This document shows positions 1-6,366 of a stretch of DNA of 7,458 nucleotides, one piece after another. Origin of the DNA: Candidatus Zixiibacteriota bacterium (GTDB lineage Bacteria > Zixibacteria > MSB-5A5 > GN15 > FEB-12). The position numbers and the translations under genes are program-made. The first letter of the stretch is position 1, and each line of letters opens with the position of its first letter. The notes under the pieces were generated by a model, which had not been told where the DNA came from, ran no database searches, and was given only the letters and a program-made list of their open reading frames with translations. The stretch is taken from the NCBI GenBank assembly GCA_030642845.1, contig DAOWMZ010000073.1:1-7458 (forward strand), read 5' to 3'.

Positions 1-1
1 C

Positions 2-337
2 AGCAAAAAGGAAAGGGTTTTTGATTGTATAGAGTTTTATACCGGTCGTACTGATCCTGATTTTATCAATGTGCCTTTAGTTGCGATAAAACAACCAGTC
101 GCCATAACAGTGGATTATAATGATGATGGGGAATCACAATTTCTCAGCGTTATTAGCGAAGACGGAAGCTCGGCATCAATCTCTTTAAGTGGAGAAAGAT
201 CTGAATATTGTCAGTCATTTGTTGAGCAGGTAGCTTATTTTATTTCTGAGAAGCATGGTTTTACTCCTGGCAATGATGTCAATGATTGGTATGAAGCTGA
301 GAGAAAAATCAAAGAAATAGAAAATATACTGGGCTGA
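2..337 (+). CDS. Small protein with DUF2934-like C-terminus, 5' end cut off
   Basis: The frame is open from base 2 with no stop, so the gene very likely starts before the window. The GTG at 71 is only an internal candidate start with no Shine-Dalgarno sequence. The visible 111 residues are hydrophilic and acidic, without a signal peptide or membrane segment. The last ~35 residues (QVAYFISEKHGF...DVNDWYEAERKI) resemble the short DUF2934 motif, an aromatic-rich helix followed by a D-W-x-x-A-E-x signature, whose function is not established. The first part (ITVDYNDDGESQFLSVISEDGSS) is probably beta-rich and is not recognised. The gene is separated from the sigma gene by 237 nt containing two inverted repeats, so it is probably a separate transcription unit. 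That it is coding is fairly safe; the DUF2934 assignment is by motif memory only. Confidence 0.6.
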   Translation, partial: SKKERVFDCIEFYTGRTDPDFINVPLVAIKQPVAITVDYNDDGESQFLSVISEDGSSASISLSGERSEYCQSFVEQVAYFISEKHGFTPGNDVNDWYEAERKIKEIENILG

Positions 338-354
338 TATCTATATAAAAAATA

Positions 355-392
355 CGCCCCGTGCCGTGGGGGAGGGATAACAACACGGGGCG
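355..392 (+). other. GC-rich intergenic hairpin
   Basis: CGCCCCGTG (355-363) and CACGGGGCG (384-392) form a perfect 9-bp inverted repeat around a 20-nt purine-rich loop containing GGGGGAGGG. An overlapping CCGTG (364-368) could instead pair with CACGG (384-388), so two alternative stems exist. It lies 17 nt after the upstream stop codon in otherwise AT-rich DNA. There is no T-run behind it, so it is not a standard intrinsic terminator. It could be a structured 3' UTR, a small RNA or a dispersed repeat. Confidence 0.55.
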
Positions 393-395
393 ATT

Positions 396-443
396 AAGAC
401 GGCATTAGTGTAAATCATGATGAAAATCAAACCGTCTTTCTTT
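396..443 (+). terminator. Possible terminator: inverted repeat with T-rich tail
   Basis: AAGACGG (396-402) pairs perfectly with CCGTCTT (432-438), and the right arm runs into TTTCTTTT. The 29-nt loop is long for an intrinsic terminator. With the GC-rich hairpin just before it, this may end transcription of the upstream gene or form part of a structured RNA covering about 355-443. Confidence 0.35.
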
Positions 444-521
444 TCCATATAAACACATGAAGTTTTAGTTTAGTTTCAATTTATTTAATTTTTATTTTCC
501 CCAAATTCACATAATCCTATA

Positions 522-527
522 TATAAT
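522..527 (+). promoter_or_regulatory. Possible housekeeping -10 box (TATAAT) upstream of the sigma gene
   Basis: An exact TATAAT lies in the AT-rich region 48 nt before the sigma start codon. No convincing -35 hexamer is seen 16-18 nt upstream, so support is weak. It matters because a transcript starting near 534 would include the start codon at 575, whereas the ECF-type promoter at 547-575 would not. Confidence 0.3.
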
Positions 528-546
528 AAAAGAAATAATATTTCTT

Positions 547-575
547 TGAATCATTTTGATGGTAAATTGATCTAA
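547..575 (+). promoter_or_regulatory. ECF-type promoter motif at the sigma gene
   Basis: TGAATCATTTTGAT (547-560), then 9 nt, then ATCTAA (570-575). The same two blocks with the same spacing recur at 1583-1611 before the RND gene. Read as a promoter, TGAATC is the -35 box, followed by a 17-bp spacer and a TCTAA-type -10, which is similar in form to known ECF promoters. The last base of the -10 is the A of the ATG at 575, so transcription from here would begin around 581-583, inside the annotated gene. Autoregulation is inferred. Confidence 0.6.
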
Positions 576-1174
576 TGGATGAAAAACAACTGGTAGCAAA
601 GGCTCAAAAAGGTGATTTTGATGCCTTTCTATTATTGGTAAATGACCATAAGAGCAAGGTTTACAACTTGGCTCTAAAGATGACCGGAAGTGTCCAGGAT
701 GCTGAGGATATTGTGCAGGATACTCTTGTAAAAGCCATTGATAAAATAGATCAGTTTCGAGGAGAATCTGCTTTTGGAACCTGGCTTTATTCTATAGCCC
801 TGAATCAGACCAGAGCTCTTCTGGCTAACTATAAAAAGGCAGATCTTAAACCTATTGAGGAATACTTACCATCTATAAATTCTATTGATACTGAACATAA
901 CAGTATCCGACTGTTTGATTGGAGGGATCCGCATAAACTTCTTGAGCAGAACGAGCTAAAAGATATAATTGATGATGCAATTGAAGCCTTACCGCTAATA
1001 TACAAAGAAGCTTTTATTCTTAGGTATTATGAAGAACTTTCAATCAAAAAGGTAGCTGATCTAATTGGAGAATCAGTTGCTTCAGCCAAATCCCGTGTCC
1101 TGAGAGCTAGGGTTGCTTTAAGGGATCATCTTTCTAAAGTATTCGAGGATAATTATGGCCGGACAATGCAGTGA
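575..1174 (+). CDS. ECF-family RNA polymerase sigma factor
   Basis: This 199-residue protein has the two-domain ECF layout. Region 2 (about residues 10-83) includes DAEDIVQDT (42-50), typical of the core-binding helix, and SAFGTWLYSIALN (65-77), typical of -10 recognition. Region 4 (about 129-186) includes LPLIYKEAFILRYYEELSIKKVA and the helix-turn-helix end SVASAKSRVLRAR. There is no region 1 or 3. The linker (about 85-128) is acidic and slightly long. The protein directs RNA polymerase to a specific regulon. The start at 575 fits the usual ECF N-terminus (MDEKQLVAKAQKGD), but no Shine-Dalgarno sequence precedes it and it overlaps the putative autoregulatory -10. The 3' end overlaps the anti-sigma gene by 20 nt, indicating translational coupling. 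The likely targets are itself and the RND operon. The family call is very safe; the ECF subgroup is not determined. Confidence 0.95.
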   Translation: MDEKQLVAKAQKGDFDAFLLLVNDHKSKVYNLALKMTGSVQDAEDIVQDTLVKAIDKIDQFRGESAFGTWLYSIALNQTRALLANYKKADLKPIEEYLPSINSIDTEHNSIRLFDWRDPHKLLEQNELKDIIDDAIEALPLIYKEAFILRYYEELSIKKVADLIGESVASAKSRVLRARVALRDHLSKVFEDNYGRTMQ

Positions 1175-1406
1175 TTATATAAATAATTTGAATGATTATC
1201 TTGATGGTGAAATATCTCCTGAGCTTTGCAAGGAATTGGAAAAGCATATCGGTCAGTGTAATAACTGCCGTATAATGGTAGATTCTTTAAAACAGACAGT
1301 CAGTCTTTGCAGGGAAGGAAAAAAAGAAAACCTCCCCAAAGCTCTGGAAAACAAACTCACCAATATTCTCAAAGAAAAATGGAATAAAAAATTCCCGAAG
1401 CAGTAA
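1155..1406 (+). CDS. Soluble zinc-binding (ZAS-type) anti-sigma factor
   Basis: This 83-residue protein begins inside the sigma gene, the usual sigma/anti-sigma arrangement. GAGG (1145-1148) lies 6 nt before the ATG and supports this start. The N-terminus (C5, then LNDYLDGEISPEL) is the classic anti-sigma pattern. H31-x3-C35-x2-C38 is the zinc-binding HxxxCxxC signature of the ZAS/putative zinc-finger anti-sigma domain. Further cysteines lie at 5, 25 and 52, and the tail from about 53 is lysine-rich. No transmembrane helix or periplasmic sensor is present, so it should act in the cytoplasm by sequestering the sigma factor. By analogy with RsrA/ChrR-type proteins the trigger may be redox or metal state, but that is inference. 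Partner assignment rests on overlap and motif and is strong. Confidence 0.9.
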   Translation: MAGQCSDYINNLNDYLDGEISPELCKELEKHIGQCNNCRIMVDSLKQTVSLCREGKKENLPKALENKLTNILKEKWNKKFPKQ

Positions 1407-1415
1407 TTCTATAGA

Positions 1416-1497
1416 TTTCTTGAGCTGTTAGGAATCCTTTCCTGACAGCATGAATAATAATAAACCGTCAGGAAGGGATTCCTGACGGCTCAAGAAA
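1416..1497 (+). repeat. Twin-hairpin (REP/BIME-like) intergenic element, copy 1
   Basis: Arms 1416-1446 and 1467-1497 (31 nt each) pair fully, with three G-U wobbles in the + strand RNA, around a 20-nt loop. The same DNA can instead fold as two small hairpins. Hairpin A has stems 1424-1434/1439-1449 with loop TCCT; hairpin B has stems 1465-1474/1479-1488 with loop GGGA. The two hairpins are inverted copies of each other, the layout of paired REP sequences. No T-run follows, so it is not a typical intrinsic terminator, although as RNA it could protect or attenuate the sigma/anti-sigma transcript. A diverged copy lies at 6367-6420. Confidence 0.8.
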
Positions 1498-1582
1498 ATA
1501 AATATTTGATTTGCCGTAAGGTATTGATACGCAAGGGCATGTTGTCTAAAAATGGTTATTTTTTGCATGACTAAAAGTATTG

Positions 1583-1611
1583 TGAATCATTTTGATCTCT
1601 TATCTATCTAA
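1583..1611 (+). promoter_or_regulatory. ECF-type promoter for the RND-LolA-barrel operon
   Basis: TGAATCATTTTGAT (1583-1596), a 9-nt gap and ATCTAA (1606-1611) match the element at 547-575 in both blocks and in spacing, while most of the bases between differ. This pattern indicates selection on two boxes rather than a duplicated segment. Transcription would start near 1617-1619, giving a leader of about 30 nt that carries the ribosome binding site before the ATG at 1650. The cognate sigma factor is inferred to be the ECF factor encoded at 575-1174. Confidence 0.65.
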
Positions 1612-1649
1612 ATATGCAAAGAAAAGAAAACGAATTGAAAGGAAATTAG

Positions 1650-3959
1650 ATGAAAAAAGGTCTTACAGAATTTGCCATCAAACAACCCTGGATTATTATT
1701 GGCATCGCGGTACTAATAACTGCTTTCTTTGCCATGCAATTTCCCAAGATCATAATAGATACCGACCCTGAGAATATGCTTCCGGCAGATGAACCGGCGC
1801 GGCTTTTTGATCATCAGGTTAAAGAGGATTTCAGTCTTTATGATTTTATTGCGGTAGGAGTTGTTGATGACAAAAATGCTTTTACTCCTGATATCCTTAA
1901 CAGGGTCTATAATATTGTATCTGAAATTGAAGATATTGAAGGGATAATTGTTGAAGATATTCTGGCTCCATCGACAGTTGATGATATTAAACAGGGGGCA
2001 GGAGGCTCTATTGTAATAGAGACGTTGATGGGGGATGAGATAGAAACGCAGGAAGAGGCTGATTATATTTTTGATCGAATAATGATGAATCCTCTTCTAA
2101 AAGGAAAACTGGCTTCCGAAGACCGCAAGGTGATTGCCTTTTTTATTCCGATTGAGTCCAAAGATATGTCGCACAGGATATCTGGTGAAATAACTGAAAT
2201 TACCAATAAATATAAAGGTAATGAAAAGCTTCATATTGCCGGTCTGCCTATTGCTGAAGATTCTTTTGGATCTGAAATGTTCTCCCAGATGGCTTTATCA
2301 GCTCCGGCAGCAATGCTGATTATATTGCTACTGCTGTTTATGTTTTTCCGCCAGCTTAAAATTATTATGGCTCCAATGATTGTTGCTATAATGTCTGTTA
2401 TCTGGGCTATGGGACTGCTGATTGCCACCGGACATACAGTGCATATTATGTCATCGATGATTCCCATATTCCTGATCCCGATTTCGGTTTTGAATTCAAT
2501 TCATATTATTTCTGAATTTCATGACCATTATGGAAAATACAAACATAAAGAGGCAAGTATAAGAAATTCTATCAACACTCTCTTTTTACCGATGTTGTTT
2601 ACTTCAATGACCACAATCGCTGGTTTTTTATCATTGACGCTTACTCCTATTCCGCCGGTACAGGTTTTTGGCATCTTTATCGCCTTTGGTGTTCTGGTAT
2701 CCTGGTTTTTGTCAATTACTATTAATCCGGCAATTGCTTCATTGATTTCAGACAAGACTCTAAGAAACTTCGGTAAGAGTAGTGATGAAGATGAAAAGGG
2801 AATTCTGGCAGCGATCATGAATTCATTTAGAAACTTGTCCCATAAAAGAAATATCGCGATAATAGGGGTCACTGCAGTCATTATTATTATCTCTTCAGTT
2901 GGTCTTTCAATGATCGTGGTTAATGACAATCCGGTTAAATGGTTCAAGAAATCACATCCGATAAGAATTGCCGACACCGTTATGAACCAGCATCTGGCCG
3001 GTACTTATATGAATTATCTGGTTTTTGAGTCAGAAGAATCCGATCGGATGAAAGATCCTGAAGTATTAAGATATGTTGAACGGCTACAGAGAGAACTTGA
3101 AAAGCAGGAAATAGTAGGAGCGACTGCAGGGCTTCCGGATATTGTTAAAAAAGTTCGCTTTGAGTTGTTTGAAGCCGACTCTGCAAAAGCAGTTTTACCT
3201 GACAATCAGGATGAAGTAGCTCAGCTTCTGTTTGTGTTTGAAATGTCAGGTGGGGATGCGGATGACCTGTTTAAAATGGTCACTTCTGATTATGATAAAC
3301 TCAATCTCTGGGTACAGTTAACCAGAGGCGACAACAGAGATGTACAGTCAACCGTTGAATTTGTCAGTGATTATGTAGCGAAAAACCCTACTCCCAAGGG
3401 AGTAGAAATCCATTGGGCGGGATTGCCGTATATAAATATTGTCTGGCAGCAGAAGATGGTTACCGGAATGAGGGTATCGCTGTCAGGAGCTTTTGTTGTA
3501 GTTCTTTTAATGATGATATTCCTGTTTAGATCTTTTAAGTGGGGTGTTATTTCCATGCTTCCGTTGACTATTACCGTTATGGCTATTTACGCTTTTATCG
3601 GATATATTGGTAAGCCCTATGATATGCCGATAGCAATCCTTTCATCGTTAACTCTGGGACTTTCGGTTGATTTTGCAATTCATTTTATCCAGCGACTGAG
3701 GGCGATTCATAAGGAAACGGGCGATTTTAATAAGTCCTTCCACGAAATATTTGAAGGGGCCGGTAGAGCAATTAGCCGCAATGTGATGGTGATTGCAATC
3801 GGCTTCATCCCGATGATGTTTTCCTCGCTGGTTCCATATATAACAGTTGGAACGTTTTTCCTGGCTATTATGGTTGTTTCAGGATTAGTAACGATGTTAC
3901 TGTTGCCAGCTATTGTTAAGACTTTTAGTAAGAAATTACTGCCTGATGTTAAAAAGTAA
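1650..3959 (+). CDS. RND/MMPL-family inner-membrane transporter
   Basis: This 769-residue protein has the duplicated RND topology. TM1 is at about 14-30 and periplasmic loop 1 at 31-213, opening with DTDPENMLP (37-45) as in MMPL-type exporters. TM2-TM6 lie at about 214-365, TM7 at 400-424, loop 2 at 425-607 (opening NDNPVKWF) and TM8-TM12 at 608-753. TM10 carries SVDFAIHF (672-679), the expected proton-relay Asp being D674. The matching TM4 stretch, SVLNSIHI (279-286), has Leu at that position and Asn next to it, so the halves are unequal. The length fits the hydrophobe exporters of the RND superfamily (HAE3/MMPL-like, PF03176) rather than the ~1000-residue AcrB class. AAAGG lies just upstream of the ATG. 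It heads an operon with a LolA-like protein and a barrel, suggesting proton-driven extraction of a lipid-like substrate. The family is certain; the substrate is unknown. Confidence 0.93.
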   Translation: MKKGLTEFAIKQPWIIIGIAVLITAFFAMQFPKIIIDTDPENMLPADEPARLFDHQVKEDFSLYDFIAVGVVDDKNAFTPDILNRVYNIVSEIEDIEGIIVEDILAPSTVDDIKQGAGGSIVIETLMGDEIETQEEADYIFDRIMMNPLLKGKLASEDRKVIAFFIPIESKDMSHRISGEITEITNKYKGNEKLHIAGLPIAEDSFGSEMFSQMALSAPAAMLIILLLLFMFFRQLKIIMAPMIVAIMSVIWAMGLLIATGHTVHIMSSMIPIFLIPISVLNSIHIISEFHDHYGKYKHKEASIRNSINTLFLPMLFTSMTTIAGFLSLTLTPIPPVQVFGIFIAFGVLVSWFLSITINPAIASLISDKTLRNFGKSSDEDEKGILAAIMNSFRNLSHKRNIAIIGVTAVIIIISSVGLSMIVVNDNPVKWFKKSHPIRIADTVMNQHLAGTYMNYLVFESEESDRMKDPEVLRYVERLQRELEKQEIVGATAGLPDIVKKVRFELFEADSAKAVLPDNQDEVAQLLFVFEMSGGDADDLFKMVTSDYDKLNLWVQLTRGDNRDVQSTVEFVSDYVAKNPTPKGVEIHWAGLPYINIVWQQKMVTGMRVSLSGAFVVVLLMMIFLFRSFKWGVISMLPLTITVMAIYAFIGYIGKPYDMPIAILSSLTLGLSVDFAIHFIQRLRAIHKETGDFNKSFHEIFEGAGRAISRNVMVIAIGFIPMMFSSLVPYITVGTFFLAIMVVSGLVTMLLLPAIVKTFSKKLLPDVKK

Positions 3960-3988
3960 ATGAGAAAAAAAGAATATAGGAGAATGAA

Positions 3989-4789
3989 ATGAAACTATCA
4001 AAGATAGTATTATTGAGCTTAACACTATTTGCACTATTGAGCATAAATGTTTTTGCTCAGGAGACTGCTGAAGAGATCATGAAAAAATCACACATGGCCT
4101 ACTATTATGCCGGTAATGATGGGGTTGCTAATGTATCGATGAGGATCATTGATAAAAAAGGGAAAGAAAGAATTCGTGAATTTGTCATGCTTCGTCTGGA
4201 CGTTGAAGATGGTGGAGACCAGAAATATTACACTTATTTCAAGAAGCCATCCGATGTCTCCCGCTTAACTTTTATGGTTCACAAAAGTGCCAAGGGCAAT
4301 GACAAACGATGGATCTATGTTCCGGCCATTGATCTGGTGAAACAAATTTCTGCTGATGACAAGAACTCAAGTTTTGTCGGTTCTGATTTCAGTTATGAAG
4401 ATGTTTCCGGCCGTCATTGGTCTGAAGACACTCATCGGCTGCTTTATGATTCGACATGGAATGATAAAGCCGTTTGGGTTATCGAATCAACTCCCAAAGA
4501 GAAGTATAAAGGGTTTACCCGTAAAGTCTCTTACATTGATAAAGAAACTTATCTGCCTTACAAAGAACTCTATTTCGGCAAGAAAGATAAGTTGGTCAAA
4601 GTGATGACCTCAGAGGAGATCAAAGAAGTCGATGGGATTATCACTATAACTCATCGGACGATGAAAGATGTTAAGAAGAACAGAGTTACTCATGTAATTT
4701 TTGAAGATATAGATTATAACACCGGGATTAAAGATGAAATCTTTACTGAGCGTTACCTTATGAACCCTCCTATGGAATTCATCAAGTAA
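3989..4789 (+). CDS. Periplasmic LolA-like protein (outer membrane lipoprotein-sorting family)
   Basis: This 266-residue protein has a signal peptide: lysines at the N-terminus, a hydrophobic core and probable cleavage after VFA (residue 23). There is no lipobox Cys, so the mature protein should be soluble in the periplasm. RWIYVPA (107-113) and FVGSDFSYEDVS (129-140) are hallmarks, as I recall them, of the LolA-like group annotated as outer membrane lipoprotein-sorting protein (PF17131-like). This group shares the half-barrel fold of LolA and often sits next to RND/MMPL genes. It is longer than true LolA (about 200 residues), and no LolCDE or LolB is nearby, so a general lipoprotein-sorting role is unlikely. 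An AGGAG ribosome site precedes the ATG, and the gene follows the RND stop by 29 nt. The likely role is to carry a hydrophobic substrate from the RND protein to the outer membrane. The fold family is quite sure; the cargo is inferred. Confidence 0.87.
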   Translation: MKLSKIVLLSLTLFALLSINVFAQETAEEIMKKSHMAYYYAGNDGVANVSMRIIDKKGKERIREFVMLRLDVEDGGDQKYYTYFKKPSDVSRLTFMVHKSAKGNDKRWIYVPAIDLVKQISADDKNSSFVGSDFSYEDVSGRHWSEDTHRLLYDSTWNDKAVWVIESTPKEKYKGFTRKVSYIDKETYLPYKELYFGKKDKLVKVMTSEEIKEVDGIITITHRTMKDVKKNRVTHVIFEDIDYNTGIKDEIFTERYLMNPPMEFIK

Positions 4790-4795
4790 GGGAGG
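4790..4795 (+). promoter_or_regulatory. Ribosome binding site that decides the barrel gene start
   Basis: GGGAGG begins directly after the LolA-like stop codon. It abuts the ATG at 4796 with no spacer, which is unusable for that start, but lies 9 nt before the in-frame ATG at 4805. The downstream ATG is therefore the better start. The closeness of stop and ribosome site points to translational coupling. Confidence 0.7.
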
Positions 4796-4804
4796 ATGAA
4801 TATT

Positions 4805-6067
4805 ATGAAGCGAATAGTAGTATTAACATTACTTTTATTTATAGTAAGCATATCCGCCAGTCAGGTAAATGCTGAGTTGAATCTTGATGGGTTTCTTCAG
4901 GGATTATACGGTGGACGTATTGATGAAAATAATCCGACAGCATCTGAGTTTACCGCCTCGGAAACCCGCATGCAGTTGCGTGCCCAGCATTGGGGTGATG
5001 ATGGACAATTTTTTGGCCGGTTGGATTTCACTTATGACGGAGCCGGTAGTACATCCCAATATGAATGGGAACTTCGGGAAGGATATTTTAAATTCCGTCC
5101 TGGTTCAAAATTTGATATTAAAGTAGGTCGTCAGATTCTGACCTGGGGAACAGGTGATCTGATCTTTATCAACGATGTTTTTGCAAAAGATTATCAGTCT
5201 TTTTTTATAGGACGTGATGACCAGTATTTAAAGGCTCCGCAGAATGCTTTGAGAGTAGAATATTACAGTCCGGTTGGAGCGTTGGCGATGGTCTGGTCGC
5301 CTGATTTTGAACCGAACCGTCTGCCAACCGGGGAGAAGCTTAGTTTCTATAATCCGATGGTGGGTGATATTATCGGAGGAGAAGACCTTCCCCCTGTTCC
5401 GGAACCGGAAAAGAAATTTGAAAACAGTGAAATTGCTGCTCGTCTGACCGGATCGGTTTCCGGATTCAGGACAGCGTTGTATTTCTATAAGGGCTTTTAT
5501 AAGAACCCGGTCGGTTTTGATCCTGAGATGGGGGAAATGGGTTCACCTGTTTATCCAAAATTAAATGTTTATGGCGGTTCTCTTAGGGGACAGATTGTTG
5601 GTGGAATTCTATGGATGGAAGGTGGATATTTTGATTCCCGTCAGGATACGGACGGTGATAATCCATATATTCCCAATTCGATTGTAAAGGGACTGATTGG
5701 TTTTGAAAAACAGGTAGCCGACAACCTGACTGCTAATCTACAATGGCAGGCTGATTATATGCTTGATCATGGAATATATCAAACCCAGATGGAAGGGGCG
5801 GAATTTATCAGAGATGAAGTTTATCATCTGTTAACTACCCGCTGGACTAAACTGCTCAATTCTGAATTGGTCAATCTATCATTATTTGGTTTTTATTCAC
5901 CCACTGATGAAGATTTCTATGGTCGCTTTTCTGTCTCTTATAGTTATACTGACGAAGTAAATATTACTTTGGGTGGGAATATTTTTGACGGAAAGTATAA
6001 ATCGACCGATTTTGGTCAATTTCAATTAAATGATAATGTTTATTTGAAACTGACCTATGGTTTCTAA
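4805..6067 (+). CDS. Outer-membrane beta-barrel protein, DUF1302-like
   Basis: From the ATG at 4805 this is 420 residues, with a signal peptide (MKRIVVLTLLLF...) and probable cleavage after VNA (residue 23). Starting at 4796 adds three residues (MNI) with no usable ribosome site. The mature protein opens ELNLDGFLQGLY, and the rest is built from alternating polar/hydrophobic strands with many Gly and aromatic residues. GRQILTWGTGD (108-118) matches the conserved GRQ-x-x-x-WG signature of DUF1302-like putative porins. The chain ends in strands finishing VYLKLTYGF, and a terminal Phe is the usual Bam-complex signal. No TonB box or plug domain is seen, so it is a channel or lipid-handling barrel rather than a TonB receptor. 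It is the last gene of the RND-LolA operon and probably the outer-membrane component. DUF1302 is from motif memory; the barrel call itself is strong. Confidence 0.85.
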   Translation: MKRIVVLTLLLFIVSISASQVNAELNLDGFLQGLYGGRIDENNPTASEFTASETRMQLRAQHWGDDGQFFGRLDFTYDGAGSTSQYEWELREGYFKFRPGSKFDIKVGRQILTWGTGDLIFINDVFAKDYQSFFIGRDDQYLKAPQNALRVEYYSPVGALAMVWSPDFEPNRLPTGEKLSFYNPMVGDIIGGEDLPPVPEPEKKFENSEIAARLTGSVSGFRTALYFYKGFYKNPVGFDPEMGEMGSPVYPKLNVYGGSLRGQIVGGILWMEGGYFDSRQDTDGDNPYIPNSIVKGLIGFEKQVADNLTANLQWQADYMLDHGIYQTQMEGAEFIRDEVYHLLTTRWTKLLNSELVNLSLFGFYSPTDEDFYGRFSVSYSYTDEVNITLGGNIFDGKYKSTDFGQFQLNDNVYLKLTYGF

Positions 6068-6093
6068 CAGGCATAGCCTGTTTTATTATTTTT
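6066..6093 (+). terminator. Rho-independent terminator overlapping the barrel gene stop codon
   Basis: AACAGGC (6066-6072) and GCCTGTT (6076-6082) form a perfect 7-bp stem with loop ATA, followed by a T-rich tail (TTTTATTATTTTT, 6081-6093). The left arm starts with the last two bases of the TAA stop (6065-6067). It should end the three-gene operon. Confidence 0.85.
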
Positions 6094-6150
6094 GAAACTA
6101 ACCACAGTTTCTGATGTTTGTAAATATAGATTATAAAGAAGGAGAAATAA

Positions 6151-6339
6151 ATGACTATTGAAAATTCAATAAGAATGATGGCCGGATCGATGATTTTAAT
6201 ATCAATAGGATTGTACTATTTTGTATCCCCATATGGGCTGTTATTAGCAGCATTTGTTGGATTCAATTTACTGCAATCCTCGATTACAAAATTTTGCCCG
6301 GCTGAAATGGTATTTAAAAAGTTCTTTTTTAAGGGGTAA
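6151..6339 (+). CDS. Small DUF2892-type membrane protein
   Basis: This 62-residue protein has two hydrophobic helices (about 8-27 and 29-46). The layout (N-S-I-R-M-M-A-G near the start, AFVGFNLLQSSIT, then FCPAE and a basic tail) is characteristic of DUF2892 (PF11127), the membrane domain also found in YgaP-like proteins. In YgaP that domain is fused to a rhodanese; here it stands alone. C49 in the FCP motif is the family's typical cysteine. GGAG lies 6 nt before the ATG, a good ribosome site. It follows the operon terminator by about 60 nt, so it probably has its own promoter, though no copy of the ECF motif precedes it. Its function, and any link to the transport operon, are unknown. The stop codon lies inside the direct repeat at 6334-6359. 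Confidence 0.85.
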   Translation: MTIENSIRMMAGSMILISIGLYYFVSPYGLLLAAFVGFNLLQSSITKFCPAEMVFKKFFFKG

Positions 6340-6359
6340 ATCTCTGAATTAGATATCTT
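6334..6359 (+). repeat. Imperfect direct repeat, left copy
   Basis: 26 nt beginning GGGTAAATCTCTGAA and ending GATATCTT match 6431-6456 at 23 of 26 positions, 97 nt apart. The copy includes the stop codon of the DUF2892 gene. The two copies bracket the twin-hairpin element. Confidence 0.7.
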
Positions 6360-6366
6360 TTTTGCG

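Noticed and set aside
1505..1560. Possible riboswitch or sigma-54 promoter in the stretch around GCCGTAAGGTATTGATACGC
   Set aside because: No GG-N10-GC pair with the required spacing and no stable stem set typical of a known riboswitch was found, and it lies upstream of the inferred ECF transcription start.
2528..2977. 149-codon open frame on the - strand inside the RND gene
   Set aside because: It lies entirely antisense to a well-supported transporter gene. Its Ile-rich, low-information protein mirrors membrane codons, and it matches no family. The same applies to shorter antisense frames at 2231-2467, 3014-3205 and 3371-3556.
4356..4604. Alternative + strand frames inside the LolA-like gene, and at 4884-5126 inside the barrel gene
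   Set aside because: Both overlap strong family matches in another frame, have no ribosome site of their own and give no recognisable protein.
3989..4789. True LolA, the general lipoprotein carrier
   Set aside because: The protein is longer than LolA, carries motifs of the RND-associated LolA-like group, and no LolCDE or LolB gene is near.
4796..6067. TonB-dependent receptor
   Set aside because: No plug domain or TonB box, and about 400 mature residues is too short.
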